Below, piece after piece: positions 9,544 to 20,870 of a DNA stretch of 45,115 bases (positions are counted from its first letter, which is position 1; every line of letters starts with the position of its first letter). The notes under the pieces were generated by a model. That model was given only the letters and a program-made list of their open reading frames with translations. It was not told the DNA's origin and ran no database searches. The translations under genes and the position numbers were made by a program. Origin of the DNA: an uncultured Prevotellaceae bacterium. GTDB taxonomy: Bacteria > Bacteroidota > Bacteroidia > Bacteroidales > Muribaculaceae. The stretch spans positions 1 through 45,115 of the forward strand of contig CAMJJG010000019.1 in the NCBI GenBank assembly GCA_946406035.1. Direction: 5' to 3'.

Positions 9544-9574
9544 ATCCCCGATAAGGAAATAAGCCATGGAAATG

Positions 9575-9605
9575 ATTGCCGATTGGGCAATTATTCGTAC
9601 CTTTG
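9575..9605 (+). promoter_or_regulatory. Promoter of the sufBCDS operon
   Basis: -33 ATTG (9575-9578), 19-nt spacer and -7 TACCTTTG (9598-9605). The predicted start near 9611 gives a leader of about 28 nt. No IscR- or Fur-like palindrome was recognised. Confidence 0.7.
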
Positions 9606-9638
9606 TGCGCTCAAAACAAATGGGTAACGATTTAACTG

Positions 9639-11093
9639 ATGAAAGAGACCGAAAAACCTGAAAAAGGTAATCAGATTATAGAAGAAGCGGCTCAAGCCGA
9701 GTACAAGTATGGCTTTGTGACCGATATCGAGACCGAAGTCATCCCCAAGGGACTGGACGAGGACGTGGTGCGTCGCATCTCGTCCCTAAAGGGTGAGCCC
9801 GAGTGGCTGCTCGAGTTCCGCTTGAAGGCCTATCGCCACTGGCTGACGCTCAAGGCTCCCACATGGGGCCACGTGCATGTCCCCGAAATCAATTATCAGG
9901 ACATCAGCTATTATGCAGCTCCGCGCAAGAAAAAAGAGGCCAAGGAAATTGACCCCGAGTTGAAAAAGACCTTCGACAAGCTGGGTATTCCCCTCGAGGA
10001 GCAGATGCGACTGAGCGGCATGGCCGTCGATGCCGTCATGGATAGCGTGAGCGTCAAGACGACCTATCGCGAGCGCTTGGCCGAGCTGGGCGTGATCTTC
10101 TGCTCAATGAGCGAGGCCGTGAAGGATTATCCCGACCTGGTGCGCAAGTACCTGGGCAAGGTGGTACCCTATACCGACAACTTCTATGCCGCCCTGAACT
10201 CGGCTGTGTTCAGCGACGGCTCGTTTGTGTACATTCCTAAGGGCGTGCGCTGCCCGATGGAGTTGTCCACCTACTTCCGCATCAATGCGGCCCAGACAGG
10301 CCAGTTTGAGCGCACGCTCATTGTGGCCGACGATGATGCCTATGTTTCCTATCTGGAGGGCTGCACTGCCCCCATGCGCGACGAGAACCAGCTGCACGCC
10401 GCCATCGTCGAGATCATCGTCGAGGACCGTGCCGAGGTCAAGTACAGTACCGTCCAGAACTGGTATCCCGGTGACAAGGACGGCAAGGGCGGCATCTATA
10501 ACCTGGTGACCAAGCGCGGCCTGTGCCGTGGTGACCACAGCAAGCTTTCGTGGACCCAGGTCGAGACCGGCAGTGCCATCACCTGGAAGTATCCCAGCTG
10601 CGTGCTCAAGGGCGACCACTCGGTGGGTGAGTTCTACAGCGTGGCCCTGACCAACAACTGGCAGGAGGCCGACACGGGTACCAAGATGATACACCTGGGC
10701 AAGAACAGCACGAGCACCATCGTGAGCAAGGGCATCAGCGCCGGCCACAGCCAGAACAGCTACCGTGGCATGGTCAAGGTGGCCCCACAGGCCACTGGCT
10801 GCCGCAACTTCACGCAGTGTGACAGCCTGCTGCTGAGCGACACCAGCGGAGCACACACCTTCCCCGTGATCGAGGTGGGCAATGACACGTCGGTGGTCGA
10901 GCACGAGGCCACGACAAGCAAGATCAACGAGGATCAGATCTTCTACTGCAACCAGCGCGGCATCTCTACCGAGGACGCCGTGGGACTTATCGTCAACGGC
11001 TATGCCAAGGAGGTGATGTCCAAGTTGCCGATGGAGTTTGCTGTCGAGGCCCAGAAACTGCTCAGTGTCTCGCTCGAGGGCGCTGTGGGTTAA
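9639..11093 (+). CDS. sufB: Fe-S cluster assembly protein SufB
   Basis: 484-aa scaffold subunit of the SufBC2D complex that builds Fe-S clusters in the cytoplasm. It has the typical N-terminal region with [13 protein letters not shown], a central beta-helix, and the C-terminal segment with [14 protein letters not shown] that includes residues conserved in SufB. Length and start (ATG 9639) are normal. It is the first gene of sufBCDS, transcribed from the promoter at 9575-9605. The gap to sufC is 45 bp and begins with a 7-bp-periodic stretch (TTTTTAG TTAGGAG TTGAAAA). Confidence 0.97.
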   Translation: MKETEKPEKGNQIIEEAAQAEYKYGFVTDIETEVIPKGLDEDVVRRISSLKGEPEWLLEFRLKAYRHWLTLKAPTWGHVHVPEINYQDISYYAAPRKKKEAKEIDPELKKTFDKLGIPLEEQMRLSGMAVDAVMDSVSVKTTYRERLAELGVIFCSMSEAVKDYPDLVRKYLGKVVPYTDNFYAALNSAVFSDGSFVYIPKGVRCPMELSTYFRINAAQTGQFERTLIVADDDAYVSYLEGCTAPMRDENQLHAAIVEIIVEDRAEVKYSTVQNWYPGDKDGKGGIYNLVTKRGLCRGDHSKLSWTQVETGSAITWKYPSCVLKGDHSVGEFYSVALTNNWQEADTGTKMIHLGKNSTSTIVSKGISAGHSQNSYRGMVKVAPQATGCRNFTQCDSLLLSDTSGAHTFPVIEVGNDTSVVEHEATTSKINEDQIFYCNQRGISTEDAVGLIVNGYAKEVMSKLPMEFAVEAQKLLSVSLEGAVG

Positions 11094-11138
11094 TTTTTAG
11101 TTAGGAGTTGAAAATAACAAAAACGACATATAACAACC

Positions 11139-11897
<759 letters not shown>

Positions 11898-11906
11898 GGT
11901 GTAGCA

Positions 11907-13265
11907 ATGAACGCACTCAAGCAATATATTGACCTGTTTGACGAGAGTCGTGAGATTATCGAGGAACAGTCGCCCGCGATACTCAACACATTGCGCTCCA
12001 GTGCCCGTGAGCACCTGGAAACGGCTCGACTGCCGCGTAAGGGTAGCGAGGACTATGAAGCGACCGACCTCGAGGCTGTGTTTGCCCATGACTATGGCGT
12101 GAATGTGAACCGATTGCCGTTTGATGCCGACCCGTCCGAGACCTTCCATTGCGATGTGCCCAACATGAGCACATGCCTGTACTATACCAGTAACGACGCC
12201 TTCCACAGCAGTGCCACTGCCGAGCGCAACATCGGACAGGTGGTCGTGGAGCCATTCAGTATGGCTGCTGTGGACTATCCCGAGTTGATGGAGGCCTATT
12301 ATGGCAAGTTGGCCCGCATGAGCGACCCCACCGTTGCTCTCAATAGTCTGCTGGTCCAGGATGGCCTGTTGATCTATGTTCCCGATGGCATCGTGGCCGA
12401 GCGCCCCATCCAGTTGGTCAACATCTTCAATGCCGCCCTCGACATGATGGTGCAACGCCGATTGCTCATCGTCGTGGGCAAGAACGCGAGCATCAAGCTG
12501 CTGGCGTGTGACCACACCCAGAGTGCCGACTACCGTTACCTGAACAACCAGGTGGTGGAAATCGTGGCTATGCAGGGTAGCACGCTGGACTTGTATGACA
12601 TGGAGGAGAGTACGCCGTTGACCAGCCGTGTGTCGTCCATCTATGTCAACCAGCATGAGGGCAGCAATGTGCTCATCGACGGCATCACGCTGACCAATGG
12701 ATTTACCCGTAACAACTATCACGTCGAGGTCAATGGCGAGCATGCCGAGACCCACCTGCTGGGCATGACCATCGCCAGCGGTGAGCAGCACGTCGATAGC
12801 CACACGTTCATCAGCCACAACGCACCCCGTTGCCACAGCAACGAGATGTTCAAGTATGTTCTCAACGACCATGCGGTCGGAGCCTTTGCCGGCAAGATCC
12901 TGGTGCAGCCTGGATGTCCTCGCGTCGAGGCCTATCAGGGCAACCGCAACCTGTGTGGTGCACCCACGGCCCGGATGTACACCAAGCCCCAGCTCGAGAT
13001 TTATACCGATGACGTGATGTGCTCCCATGGTTCGGCCATCGGTCAACTCGACGAGGAGGCGTTGTTCTACATGCGCACCCGCGGCATCGGCATCGACGAG
13101 GCACGGCGCTTGCTGATGCAGGCCTTTGTGGCCGACGTCATCGACGGCGTGCGCCTTGATGCCCTCAAGGACCGCCTGCATTATCTGGTAGAAAAACGAT
13201 TTGCCGGCACGCTCAGCAACTGTGCCACATGTGCGGCCGCTTGCCGTCCGTCAACCAAGGACTAG
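11907..13265 (+). CDS. sufD: Fe-S cluster assembly protein SufD
   Basis: 452-aa SufD subunit, a paralogue of SufB and partner of SufC in the scaffold complex. The C-terminal beta-helix shows the SufD-type block HSNEMFKYVLNDHAVGAFAG followed by a region with DDVMCSHGSAIGQLDEEALFY, whose conserved histidine and cysteine fit the SufB-SufD interface. A short Cys-containing tail (CATCAAAC) follows. It starts 9 bp after sufC. The 24-bp gap to sufS, including the stop codon, is written in exact 7-bp units. Confidence 0.95.
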   Translation: MNALKQYIDLFDESREIIEEQSPAILNTLRSSAREHLETARLPRKGSEDYEATDLEAVFAHDYGVNVNRLPFDADPSETFHCDVPNMSTCLYYTSNDAFHSSATAERNIGQVVVEPFSMAAVDYPELMEAYYGKLARMSDPTVALNSLLVQDGLLIYVPDGIVAERPIQLVNIFNAALDMMVQRRLLIVVGKNASIKLLACDHTQSADYRYLNNQVVEIVAMQGSTLDLYDMEESTPLTSRVSSIYVNQHEGSNVLIDGITLTNGFTRNNYHVEVNGEHAETHLLGMTIASGEQHVDSHTFISHNAPRCHSNEMFKYVLNDHAVGAFAGKILVQPGCPRVEAYQGNRNLCGAPTARMYTKPQLEIYTDDVMCSHGSAIGQLDEEALFYMRTRGIGIDEARRLLMQAFVADVIDGVRLDALKDRLHYLVEKRFAGTLSNCATCAAACRPSTKD

Positions 13266-13289
13266 AAACTAAGGACCAAAAACTAAAAA
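13259..13289 (+). repeat. Heptad-periodic spacer between sufD and sufS
   Basis: From the sufD stop to the sufS ATG the sequence divides exactly into 7-mers: GGACTAG, AAACTAA, GGACCAA, AAACTAA, then AAA before ATG. It belongs to the set of heptad tracts described in the findings. Confidence 0.7.
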
Positions 13290-14501
13290 ATGGACATTAC
13301 CAAGATACGCGAGGATTATCCCATCCTTGAGCGCCAGATCGAGGGCCGCCCGCTCATCTACCTGGACAACGCTGCCACGTCCCAGACGCCACGTCCCGTG
13401 GTGGAGGCTATCGACAAGATGTACTACCACTACAAGGCCAATGTGCACCGTGGCGTGCACACGTTGTCGCAGGAGGCCACCGACCTGGTCGAGCAGACCC
13501 GTGAGAAGGTGAGGGCCTTTATCAACGCCGGCAGCATCGAGGAGGTGATTTTCACGCGCGGCACGACCGAGGGCATCAATCTGGTGGCCTCATCCTTCGG
13601 CCAGATGCTTGAGAATGGCGACGAGATCATTGTCACCGTCATGGAGCACCACAGCAACATCGTGCCGTGGCAACTCATCGGGCAGCGCAAGCGTGTCACC
13701 CTGCGTGTCGTTCCCATCGATGACAGCGGACAGGTGGACATGGATGCCTATGAGGACCTGTTCAGCGACAGCACCCGCTTTGTGGCCCTTGCCCATGTGT
13801 CCAATGTGCTGGGAACCGTTAATCCTGTCAAGGAGATGATTGCCATAGCACACCGTCATGGAGTGCCCGTTCTCATCGATGGCGCTCAGGCCGCCCCCCA
13901 TGTCAGGGTCGATGTGAAGGAGCTGGATTGTGATTTCTATGCCTTCTCGAGCCACAAGATGTATGGCCCGGCGGGCGTGGGCATCCTCTATGGCAAGCGC
14001 TACTGGCTGGACAAGATGCCGCCTTATCAGGGTGGGGGAGAAATGATCGGGCAGGTGACATTTGAGCGCACCACCTTTGCCGAATTGCCGTTCAAGTTCG
14101 AGGCAGGAACACCCGATTTTGTCGATATTGCCGCCTTTGGAGCAGCCATCGACTATATCAACAGCCTGGGTATCGACAACATCGCTGCCCACGAGCATGA
14201 GTTGCTCGCGGCCGCAGTCGAGGGCCTGCAAGGCATTGACGGCATACGCCTGTTTGGCACTGCGCCAGGCAAGAGTGGCGTGGTGTCGTTCCTAGTGGGC
14301 GACATCAGCAGCTATGACATGGGCCTGTTGCTCGACAAGCTGGGCATCGCTGTGCGCACGGGACACCATTGCGCCCAGCCACTGATGGCGCGCTATGGCG
14401 TGACAGGCATGGTGCGTGCCTCATTTGCTGTCTATAACACGCTCGATGAGGTTGCCGCCTTTATCGCCGCGACCCGCCGCGTTGCTGCCATGTTGAGATA
14501 A
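13290..14501 (+). CDS. sufS: Cysteine desulfurase SufS
   Basis: 403-aa PLP-dependent class II cysteine desulfurase that supplies sulfur to SufBCD. The PLP lysine is K223 in SSHKMYGP; the persulfide cysteine is C361 in RTGHHCAQP; the N-terminal YLDNAATSQ block is typical. It closes the sufBCDS operon. Neither SufE nor SufU is encoded next to it, so the sulfur-transfer partner must lie elsewhere. Length and order of the operon are standard for Bacteroidetes. Confidence 0.97.
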   Translation: MDITKIREDYPILERQIEGRPLIYLDNAATSQTPRPVVEAIDKMYYHYKANVHRGVHTLSQEATDLVEQTREKVRAFINAGSIEEVIFTRGTTEGINLVASSFGQMLENGDEIIVTVMEHHSNIVPWQLIGQRKRVTLRVVPIDDSGQVDMDAYEDLFSDSTRFVALAHVSNVLGTVNPVKEMIAIAHRHGVPVLIDGAQAAPHVRVDVKELDCDFYAFSSHKMYGPAGVGILYGKRYWLDKMPPYQGGGEMIGQVTFERTTFAELPFKFEAGTPDFVDIAAFGAAIDYINSLGIDNIAAHEHELLAAAVEGLQGIDGIRLFGTAPGKSGVVSFLVGDISSYDMGLLLDKLGIAVRTGHHCAQPLMARYGVTGMVRASFAVYNTLDEVAAFIAATRRVAAMLR

Positions 14502-14561
14502 TTCGATTCACTGTGCCTGTAACACGGCTATAGGGATGGATAATAAGGATATTATTGACGA

Positions 14562-15536
14562 ATGGATGTAGAGAAGAATATAGCTCATGGCCGAAAATAC
14601 GGCTTGGACTTCCTGAAAGGATTAGCCGCTTGCTTTGTCGTGTTCATGCATGTGAAATTCCCTGAACCCGTCGGTGAGTATGTGGCAAGAATCGGCACGT
14701 TTGCCGTACCCGTGTTTTTTATGACCTCGGGGTATTTCTCTCTCAATGCCACCCGTGCCAAGACCTTAAAGTCCATCAAACGGACTGCCATGTATCTGCT
14801 GGTGGCCTATTTGCTCAACCTGGTACGTATCATTGCCGAGAATAATTGTGACATGGGGGCGGTATGGTCTTTTTTCAGGACCGAGGTCTTCACGATAGAC
14901 CATGCGGTTAGGGTCCTGTTGCTCTCGCAATCAGCAATTAGTGGCGTAGCATGGTTTTTGATCTCGTTGTTGATGTGTTATGTGCTCAAGTTTTTCCTGG
15001 GCAAGCGATTGTGCTACCTGGGCTATTTGGGAGCCTTGATAGGGGTTATGGGCGTCTTGCCTCCCCTGTGCTGTTACATTGGCTTGCCGATCAATAATCC
15101 CTGGATAAACGGTATCCCGTTTTTCATTATCGGCGAGCTCATGGCCGAGAATAAGGACTGGGTTAACAGGCACATGAGCAAGTCGCTCCTGTGTGGCGCG
15201 GCAATCATTGGCGCCTCGTTGCTGGTGATCGCGTGCTATTGCGGCACGCAGTGGTGGTATATCGGCACGTTGCTGCTTTCTCCGTCACTGTTCGTGCTGT
15301 TTTCCCGCTTGGATATGGATTACAACCGTTTTTGCCTGTTGGGCAGCACCTACGCCTTTTTTATTTACATCGTGCATCCCCTGGTGATGCACGCCTGTGA
15401 CGCCATGCCGACATCCCCTTCAACGGCCGGGATGTGGCTTCGTCCGGTTATCGTGCTGGCCATCACGGTGCTGCTTGCGGTTCTCTATTATAGTGCAAAA
15501 TCAATTGTGAATAGATATAAAATCAAAACAGTTTAA
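14562..15536 (+). CDS. Acyltransferase-3 family membrane protein
   Basis: 324-aa multi-pass membrane protein resembling acyltransferase-3 family enzymes. The opening GLDFLKGLAACFVVFMH block gives the family's arginine/lysine-then-histidine pattern in helix 1, followed by about nine more hydrophobic segments and a C-terminal YAFFIYIVHPLVMH helix. It starts 60 bp after sufS and ends 7 bp before a CotH-dockerin gene, so the pair may be co-transcribed. Its base composition is slightly more AT-rich than the suf genes. The acceptor is unknown; a glycan or surface lipid is the family's usual target. Confidence 0.8.
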   Translation: MDVEKNIAHGRKYGLDFLKGLAACFVVFMHVKFPEPVGEYVARIGTFAVPVFFMTSGYFSLNATRAKTLKSIKRTAMYLLVAYLLNLVRIIAENNCDMGAVWSFFRTEVFTIDHAVRVLLLSQSAISGVAWFLISLLMCYVLKFFLGKRLCYLGYLGALIGVMGVLPPLCCYIGLPINNPWINGIPFFIIGELMAENKDWVNRHMSKSLLCGAAIIGASLLVIACYCGTQWWYIGTLLLSPSLFVLFSRLDMDYNRFCLLGSTYAFFIYIVHPLVMHACDAMPTSPSTAGMWLRPVIVLAITVLLAVLYYSAKSIVNRYKIKTV

Positions 15537-15543
15537 TGTATAT

Positions 15544-17019
15544 ATGAAAAAGCTTTTTTTGTTGATTTGTATCATCGTTACGGGCATCAGTGCGTCAAGG
15601 GCTGCTATCGACACCTCGTCGCCGATTACCGTTGGTGATTCGGTGATGACGTTAGGCGATTTTATTTCCACGGGGCTGCCCGTGTTGCGTGTCCAAACGG
15701 TGAATAGCGAGGAACCCACCTGTGACTATGTCGAGGCCCCGGCTGGTTGTATGGGCAGGTCCATTACCAATGCTACCAAGGTCCCCGGCCGAATGGTGAT
15801 TTATCAGCGCATCAATGGCGTGGACAGCATCATGTATGACAGCGGCGATTATGAGAAGGACATCAGTGGAATGACCATCAAGATTCGGGGCAACACCAGT
15901 GCTTATGCTACCAAGAAGCCCTACAAGATCAAGCTGCAACGGAAACATGACCTCTTGTTCCGTGGCAATGACTCAATCTATAAGGATAAGGATTGGGTAC
16001 TGCTCAAGTATGACTATTTACTCAATAATGTGGGATTCAAGGTCAATGAGCTGTTGGGCATGGTGTGGACGCCTGGCCATCGCTTTGTCAACGTGATTGT
16101 CAATGACTCATTTCGGGGCGTGTACACCCTCTGTGAGTCGGTGAAGCGCAATCCCGACTGCCGGTTGAAGGTCGACAAGTTCACGGGCTACATCTTTGAG
16201 TGTGACGCTTACTGGTGGAACGAGGCCGTGTATGTCAACTCCATCACCTCGCCATCCTTTAATTTCACCTTCAAGTACCCCGACAGCGACGAGATTTTAC
16301 CCGAGCAACTCGATTACATCCAGGGCGTTGTGACGGCCTATGAGAACAGCCTCGTTAGGTCTGATTATCCCGATTTGATCGATGTGCCATCGTTTGCCGC
16401 GTGGTGCTTGGGCCACGACATCTTGGGAACACAGGATTCGGGAGGAGCCAATAGGTATTATACCAAGTATGACTCGACCGACACGTCCAAGATCTACATG
16501 CCGCTGCTGTGGGACTTTGATATGTCCGAACGCACGGCCTCTGCGTGGTCACAGGGGCACATTAATCATTTTGCATCCTTGTTCAATAATGCCAATCGGA
16601 CCTTTGTGGATGAGTACGTCGGCCTCTGGCGTAAGATCAGCGGCACATTCTATAATGACATTCAGCATTATGTCACCGGCTATTACAGCACCGATGAGGG
16701 CAAGGCTCTTGATGCCAGCATCGTCCTGGAAGGCATTATGTGGAATTATACCTATCCACCGGTCAAAGATCATTGCATCGACCGCATGATCTGGTACTTC
16801 TCAAGAGTGAGGTGGCTGAAAAAAGCGATCGACCAGCTCAATCCCGTGGGTGACACCAATATCGATGGCACCGTTAACATCTCTGATGTGACGTTCCTCG
16901 TCGATGAACTGCTCGGTGCAACGCCGGTATATCGTCATGCCGGCGATGTGAACGGTGATGGCATGATGAATGTAGCCGATGTCACTACTTTGATTGATAA
17001 CCTGCTCTCGGGCGAGTAA
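15544..17019 (+). CDS. Secreted CotH-type kinase with C-terminal dockerin-like domain
   Basis: 491-aa exported protein. A signal peptide ends near SRA-20. The middle resembles CotH-family kinases, atypical secretory kinases known from spore coat CotH: KIRGNTSAYATKKPYKIKL (phosphate-loop and lysine region), a YKDKDWVLLKYDY segment, VIVNDSFRGVYTLCESVK, and the metal-binding-type LLWDFDMSE block. The end (436-491) is a two-repeat dockerin-like domain with GDTNIDGTVNISD and GDVNGDGMMNVAD. It follows an acyltransferase by 7 bp, and a strong terminator follows it. A homologous domain pair occurs at 31789-33510. Whether it phosphorylates proteins here is unknown. Confidence 0.85.
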   Translation: MKKLFLLICIIVTGISASRAAIDTSSPITVGDSVMTLGDFISTGLPVLRVQTVNSEEPTCDYVEAPAGCMGRSITNATKVPGRMVIYQRINGVDSIMYDSGDYEKDISGMTIKIRGNTSAYATKKPYKIKLQRKHDLLFRGNDSIYKDKDWVLLKYDYLLNNVGFKVNELLGMVWTPGHRFVNVIVNDSFRGVYTLCESVKRNPDCRLKVDKFTGYIFECDAYWWNEAVYVNSITSPSFNFTFKYPDSDEILPEQLDYIQGVVTAYENSLVRSDYPDLIDVPSFAAWCLGHDILGTQDSGGANRYYTKYDSTDTSKIYMPLLWDFDMSERTASAWSQGHINHFASLFNNANRTFVDEYVGLWRKISGTFYNDIQHYVTGYYSTDEGKALDASIVLEGIMWNYTYPPVKDHCIDRMIWYFSRVRWLKKAIDQLNPVGDTNIDGTVNISDVTFLVDELLGATPVYRHAGDVNGDGMMNVADVTTLIDNLLSGE

Positions 17020-17040
17020 TCGGCTCAACACAGCGAGAAT

Positions 17041-17082
17041 AAGACAGGAAAAGACAGGGTTCACATCCTGTCTTTCCTTTTT
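17041..17082 (+). terminator. Intrinsic terminator after the CotH gene
   Basis: AAGACAGGA (17041-17049) pairs perfectly with TCCTGTCTT (17066-17074), followed by a T-rich run to 17082. The rest of the gap to 17265 lies between convergent genes; it holds a 12-bp direct repeat AAGCCTAAAAAC (17093-17104 and 17146-17157) and nothing else recognisable. Confidence 0.85.
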
Positions 17083-17265
17083 AAGTGTTCTGAAGCCTAA
17101 AAACTTTTAACTAAACCCAAATGTTCATGGTATAGATGAATAAACAAGCCTAAAAACAATTCTTTTATCTGATTTGATGATACAAAGGAAAATAATCAAA
17201 TCAAACTATCAAAATCTTTTCAATAAATCGGTTGTTTTTATCTGCCAGTGTGCTTTGGGATAAGT

Positions 17266-18249
17266 TTATGGTCGTGGCTGATAGTTTCGACCCACGATGT
17301 TGCACAGGAATCCCTGTCCCAAGTAGGATACAAGGATACCCATCTTGTTCTTGATGCGCACCCGGGGGTCGAGCAGGCACTTGTTGCGCAGTCGCTTGAT
17401 GCCATTCCAGCATCGGCCTTGGAGCGTGCTGTGATCGCTGGACTTGTCCTGATGACTGAGCAGCAGGATGTTGAAATAGGCGCTGAGCAGGCGGCTGTGG
17501 ATGGCGCCGGCATATCGATGGTCGTGGGCCATAATCTCGGTCTCGAGTTGCTCGCCCACGTCGAGTACGTCGGCTCGGCGCGATGAAAACGTCTGCAGGA
17601 TGCTCTTGTCACGTTGGCGGTAGCCATACAGGATGGTGTCGATGTGAACTACGGTGCTGCATCGCTTCAATAGGGGGTAAATGATGGCAAAGTCTTCATA
17701 GTATTTTCCCACTGGATAGCGGATGCCATCGAACAGTTCTGCCCGATACAGCCGTCCCCAGGCCGAGTGGGTCAGTCCCCGCTGGTACAGGATGGCCTGT
17801 AGCGCCTCGTGCTGGCTGTAGCATCGGGCATGGGCATGCCGTCTTGACTCGGTTGGCCATGCCAAGCCGTTGTCATAGAACGGCTGGTAACCGCCAACGG
17901 CGATGTCGGCATCGTGCTGGCTCATGGCATCGAGCAGCGTGGCAATAAAGTCAGGGTGCAGCACGTCGTCACTGTCCACCATGGTGACCAGCTGGCCGGT
18001 CATCACATCGAGGGCCGTGTTGCGGGCTGCAGAAAGGCCACCGTTGGGCTGATGGATGACGCTGATGCGTGCATCACGCTCGGCCCAACGGTCGCACAGG
18101 GCACCACTGCTATCGGTACTGCCATCATCTACAACCAGGATTTCCATATTGGTGTGGCTCTGGGCCAGAATGCTCTCGATGCATTGGTCCAGGTAAGCCT
18201 CCACGTTATAGACGGGGACGATGACCGATACAAGTGGTGATAGGGTCAT
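17266..18249 (-). CDS. Family 2 glycosyltransferase
   Basis: 327-aa GT2 enzyme with a GT-A fold. The N-terminus [20 protein letters not shown], the nucleotide-binding [10 protein letters not shown], the [10 protein letters not shown] block and the metal-binding DSDD motif are all present, followed by a divergent acceptor-binding half. The ATG at 18249 is preferred over one 12 bp upstream because it gives the classic ATGA overlap with the cysS stop. It is the last gene of a minus-strand unit. The sugar donor and acceptor are unknown; such genes usually act on surface polysaccharide. Confidence 0.88.
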   Translation of the reverse strand: MTLSPLVSVIVPVYNVEAYLDQCIESILAQSHTNMEILVVDDGSTDSSGALCDRWAERDARISVIHQPNGGLSAARNTALDVMTGQLVTMVDSDDVLHPDFIATLLDAMSQHDADIAVGGYQPFYDNGLAWPTESRRHAHARCYSQHEALQAILYQRGLTHSAWGRLYRAELFDGIRYPVGKYYEDFAIIYPLLKRCSTVVHIDTILYGYRQRDKSILQTFSSRRADVLDVGEQLETEIMAHDHRYAGAIHSRLLSAYFNILLLSHQDKSSDHSTLQGRCWNGIKRLRNKCLLDPRVRIKNKMGILVSYLGQGFLCNIVGRNYQPRP

Positions 18250-19721
18250 TTCACTTTCCACTCAAAGCCGTCCTTGGTGTCCTTGACCTCGAAACCAAAC
18301 TCAGCGAGCTTGTCACGAATCAGGTCACTGGTTGCCCAGTCCTTGGCAGCCTTGGCGTTGCGCCGCATCTCCAGCAGCAGGTCAACGGCCTGGCGGTAGG
18401 GCTCCAGGTTGACACTGTCGCCACCGGCAGCATCGTCGCGGATGCCCAGCACGTCAAACAGGTAAGTCTGGAAAACGCTCTTCAGCTCATCGATGTCGGC
18501 TTGGCTGAGGGCCGCATGCCCGTCGTTGGCCTGATTGATGACCTTGCAGGCATCAAACAGGGTGGCGATCACCGTCGGCGTGTTCAGGTCATCGTTCATC
18601 GCGTCGGCACACCGCTGGCGGTAGTTGTCGAGCGTGAGCGACGACTTGTCGGCAGCCGTCAGGGCGTTAAGGCGGTGCCAGCCGTCGAGCATGCGCTCCA
18701 GGGCCTTCTCGGCTGCCTGTAGGGCCTCGTTGCTGAAGTCCACCGTGCCGCGGTAGTGGGCCTGGAGGATGAAGAAGCGGATGGTCATCGGCGTGTAGGC
18801 TTGGGTGAGGGCTGGGTGGTCTCCCGTGAAGAACTGCTCCAGGGTGATGAAGTTGCCCAGCGACTTGCCCATCTTTTGGCCGTTGATGGTGATCATGTTG
18901 TTGTGCATCCAGTAGTGCACCATCTCGTCGCCCTGGCTGGCAACGGCCTGTGCAATCTCGCACTCGTGGTGCGGGAACACGAGGTCCATGCCGCCACCGT
19001 GGATGTCGAAGTGGTTGCCCAGGTACTTGCGTCCCATGGCGGTGCACTCACAGTGCCAACCGGGGAAACCGTCGCTCCATGGCGATGGCCAGCGCATGAT
19101 GTGCTCGGGCTGAGCTTTTTTCCACAGGGCAAAGTCGGCCTGATTGCGCTTCTCGCCCACGCCCTCCAGCTCGCGGCTGGCGTTGAGGATGTCGTCGAGA
19201 TTGCGGCCCGAGAGCACACCGTAGCGGTGATCACGGTTATAGGCCTCGATGTCAAAGTAGATGCTGCCGTTGCTCTCATAGGCGTAGCCCTTCTCCATGA
19301 TCTGCTTCACCAGCTCCTCTTGCTCGATGATGTGACCCGTGGCATGGGGCTCGATGCTGGGGGGCAGCACGTTGAGCGCCTGCATGGCGGCGTGGTAGCG
19401 GTTGGTGTAGTACTGTGCCACCTCCATGGGCTCGAGTTGCTCGAGGCGCGCCTTCTTGGCGATCTTGTCCTCGCCCTCATCGGCATCGTGCTCGAGGTGC
19501 CCCACATCGGTGATGTTGCGCACATATCTCACCTTGTAGCCCAGCTGTTGCAGGTAGCGGAACAGCACGTCAAATGTGATGGCCGGCCTGGTGTGTCCCA
19601 AGTGCGGGTCACCATAGACCGTCGGCCCGCAGACGTACATGCCCACCATGGGCTCGTTCAGGGGCACAAAGTGCTCCTTGCGTCGGGTCAAGGTATTATA
19701 GATGAACAGTGGGTGTTCCAT
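18246..19721 (-). CDS. cysS: Cysteinyl-tRNA synthetase
   Basis: 491-aa class I aminoacyl-tRNA synthetase. It has the CysRS-type [15 protein letters not shown] segment (HIGH motif as HLGH plus the zinc-ligand Cys), the zinc-site [11 protein letters not shown] and HHECEIAQ blocks, and the KMSKS loop as KMGKS in [11 protein letters not shown]. The start is set at 19721 ([11 protein letters not shown]) because the 11 residues of a longer frame are not family-like. It overlaps the GT2 gene by 4 bp. The spacer to the upstream DUF3467 gene carries a heptad repeat. Confidence 0.97.
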   Translation of the reverse strand: MEHPLFIYNTLTRRKEHFVPLNEPMVGMYVCGPTVYGDPHLGHTRPAITFDVLFRYLQQLGYKVRYVRNITDVGHLEHDADEGEDKIAKKARLEQLEPMEVAQYYTNRYHAAMQALNVLPPSIEPHATGHIIEQEELVKQIMEKGYAYESNGSIYFDIEAYNRDHRYGVLSGRNLDDILNASRELEGVGEKRNQADFALWKKAQPEHIMRWPSPWSDGFPGWHCECTAMGRKYLGNHFDIHGGGMDLVFPHHECEIAQAVASQGDEMVHYWMHNNMITINGQKMGKSLGNFITLEQFFTGDHPALTQAYTPMTIRFFILQAHYRGTVDFSNEALQAAEKALERMLDGWHRLNALTAADKSSLTLDNYRQRCADAMNDDLNTPTVIATLFDACKVINQANDGHAALSQADIDELKSVFQTYLFDVLGIRDDAAGGDSVNLEPYRQAVDLLLEMRRNAKAAKDWATSDLIRDKLAEFGFEVKDTKDGFEWKVK

Positions 19722-19779
19722 TCTAGTTGTCGGTTTACGGTTATAAGTCGTCAACTTTACGGTAGTCAGTCGTCAGTAA

Positions 19780-19821
19780 TGCGGATGCCAACTCCTAACT
19801 CCTGACTCCTGACTCCTAACT
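19780..19821 (+). repeat. 42-bp interspersed repeat, copy A
   Basis: Begins with TGCGGATGCCAA (19780-19791) and continues in exact 7-bp units (ACTCCTA, ACTCCTG, ACTCCTG, ACTCCTA, starting at the last A of the 12-mer). By eye it is 37/42 identical to the reverse complement of 25041-25082. It sits between cysS and the DUF3467 gene. Confidence 0.8.
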
Positions 19822-19823
19822 GT

Positions 19824-20153
19824 TTAAGCCTGTCCCTTGGGCAGGGGGAAGTCCATAATACCGCTCTGGTTGCTGGCGGGGCGCATGATCTTGATCTCGC
19901 CAAAGTTCTGCTCATAGTGGCGGACGTTGTCCTGCAAGGCGAGCATCAACTCCTTGGCATGCTGCGGAGCCATGATGATGCGGCTCTGAACGCGGGCCTG
20001 CGGCATGTTGGGGCCGCGCAGGATCATATCGATAAAGAATTCGTTGGGACCATGGGCAATCATTGCCATGTTGGCATAGCGGCCCTGCAACTCTTCCTTG
20101 GGGATTTCAATCTTAATCTGGTTCTGGTTCTGGTTTTGATTTTCGTTTGCCAT
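19824..20153 (-). CDS. DUF3467 family protein
   Basis: 109-aa cytosolic protein recognised as DUF3467 from the block RYANMAMIAHGPNEFFIDM followed by QARVQSRIIMAPQHAKEL. The function of the family is not established. The N-terminus is an Asn-Gln repeat (ENQNQNQNQ) encoded by a hexanucleotide-type repeat, which could vary in copy number. It lies 39 bp after the NigD-like gene and about 100 bp before cysS in the same direction. Confidence 0.88.
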   Translation of the reverse strand: MANENQNQNQNQIKIEIPKEELQGRYANMAMIAHGPNEFFIDMILRGPNMPQARVQSRIIMAPQHAKELMLALQDNVRHYEQNFGEIKIMRPASNQSGIMDFPLPKGQA

Positions 20154-20192
20154 AATAAAAAATGTGATATGTGTTAAATATTAAATTAATGA

Positions 20193-20870
20193 TTATTTAG
20201 AAAAATCGTAATACTCGATGTGTGGATATGTCAAGTCGTTGAGGTGGACCCTCAAGCACTTGAATGTGGGCTTCTTCCACAACGCGCCCACGTTAAATGA
20301 AGCGTAACAGTCGCGCCAGAAGGTGCCGGTCTCGCCTCGCAGGTCGTGCATTAGGTAACAGTGCACCGTGTCGTTGGCCACCGTCTTGCCGTCGGCCACG
20401 AGCATCATGGTCCGGGCGCGGCTGGTGTACTCAACCTGGCAGTGCAGGTTGATGAATTCGCCCGTGCGCCACAGGCTGCGCAGCTTCACCTCGTGCCGGG
20501 GGATACTGTCGGGCGATACCGGGGTTACACGCAGCGAGTCGCTGATGATGGCATTGCAGCTATACACGTCAACGCTGCGGTTCTCGCCTGCCTGCCTGCC
20601 GTCGGCAAAGCCATAGCGCAGCAGCACGCGCTGGTGCGTCTTGACCTCGTCGTCCAGACTCACGCTCGACTGCAGCCTGATGGCTGCCGAGTCACCGTGC
20701 CCCAGGTATTCAAACACCGCCCCCTTGTCATTCTGTCCCAAGTAGGTCACAATGTCATAGCGATAGTCGGTATAGGCACGGTCGATGTCCTCCTGCTTCT
20801 CACACGAGGCAAGGGCAAGCGCTACAGTGAGCAGTAGCATCGGCAGGTGTCGCAGGGTTATGCTCCTCAT
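20193..20870 (-). CDS. NigD-like lipoprotein
   Basis: 225-aa lipoprotein with a signal peptide and lipobox LASC (C23), so it is likely anchored in the outer membrane or on the surface. The body resembles NigD-like proteins of Bacteroidetes: an N-terminal small beta domain (about 40-110) followed by a C-terminal domain. The name comes from a nigrescin bacteriocin locus; the function is not established. Its start overlaps the stop of the LolD-like gene by 4 bp (ATGA), so the two are translationally coupled. Confidence 0.72.
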   Translation of the reverse strand: MRSITLRHLPMLLLTVALALASCEKQEDIDRAYTDYRYDIVTYLGQNDKGAVFEYLGHGDSAAIRLQSSVSLDDEVKTHQRVLLRYGFADGRQAGENRSVDVYSCNAIISDSLRVTPVSPDSIPRHEVKLRSLWRTGEFINLHCQVEYTSRARTMMLVADGKTVANDTVHCYLMHDLRGETGTFWRDCYASFNVGALWKKPTFKCLRVHLNDLTYPHIEYYDFSK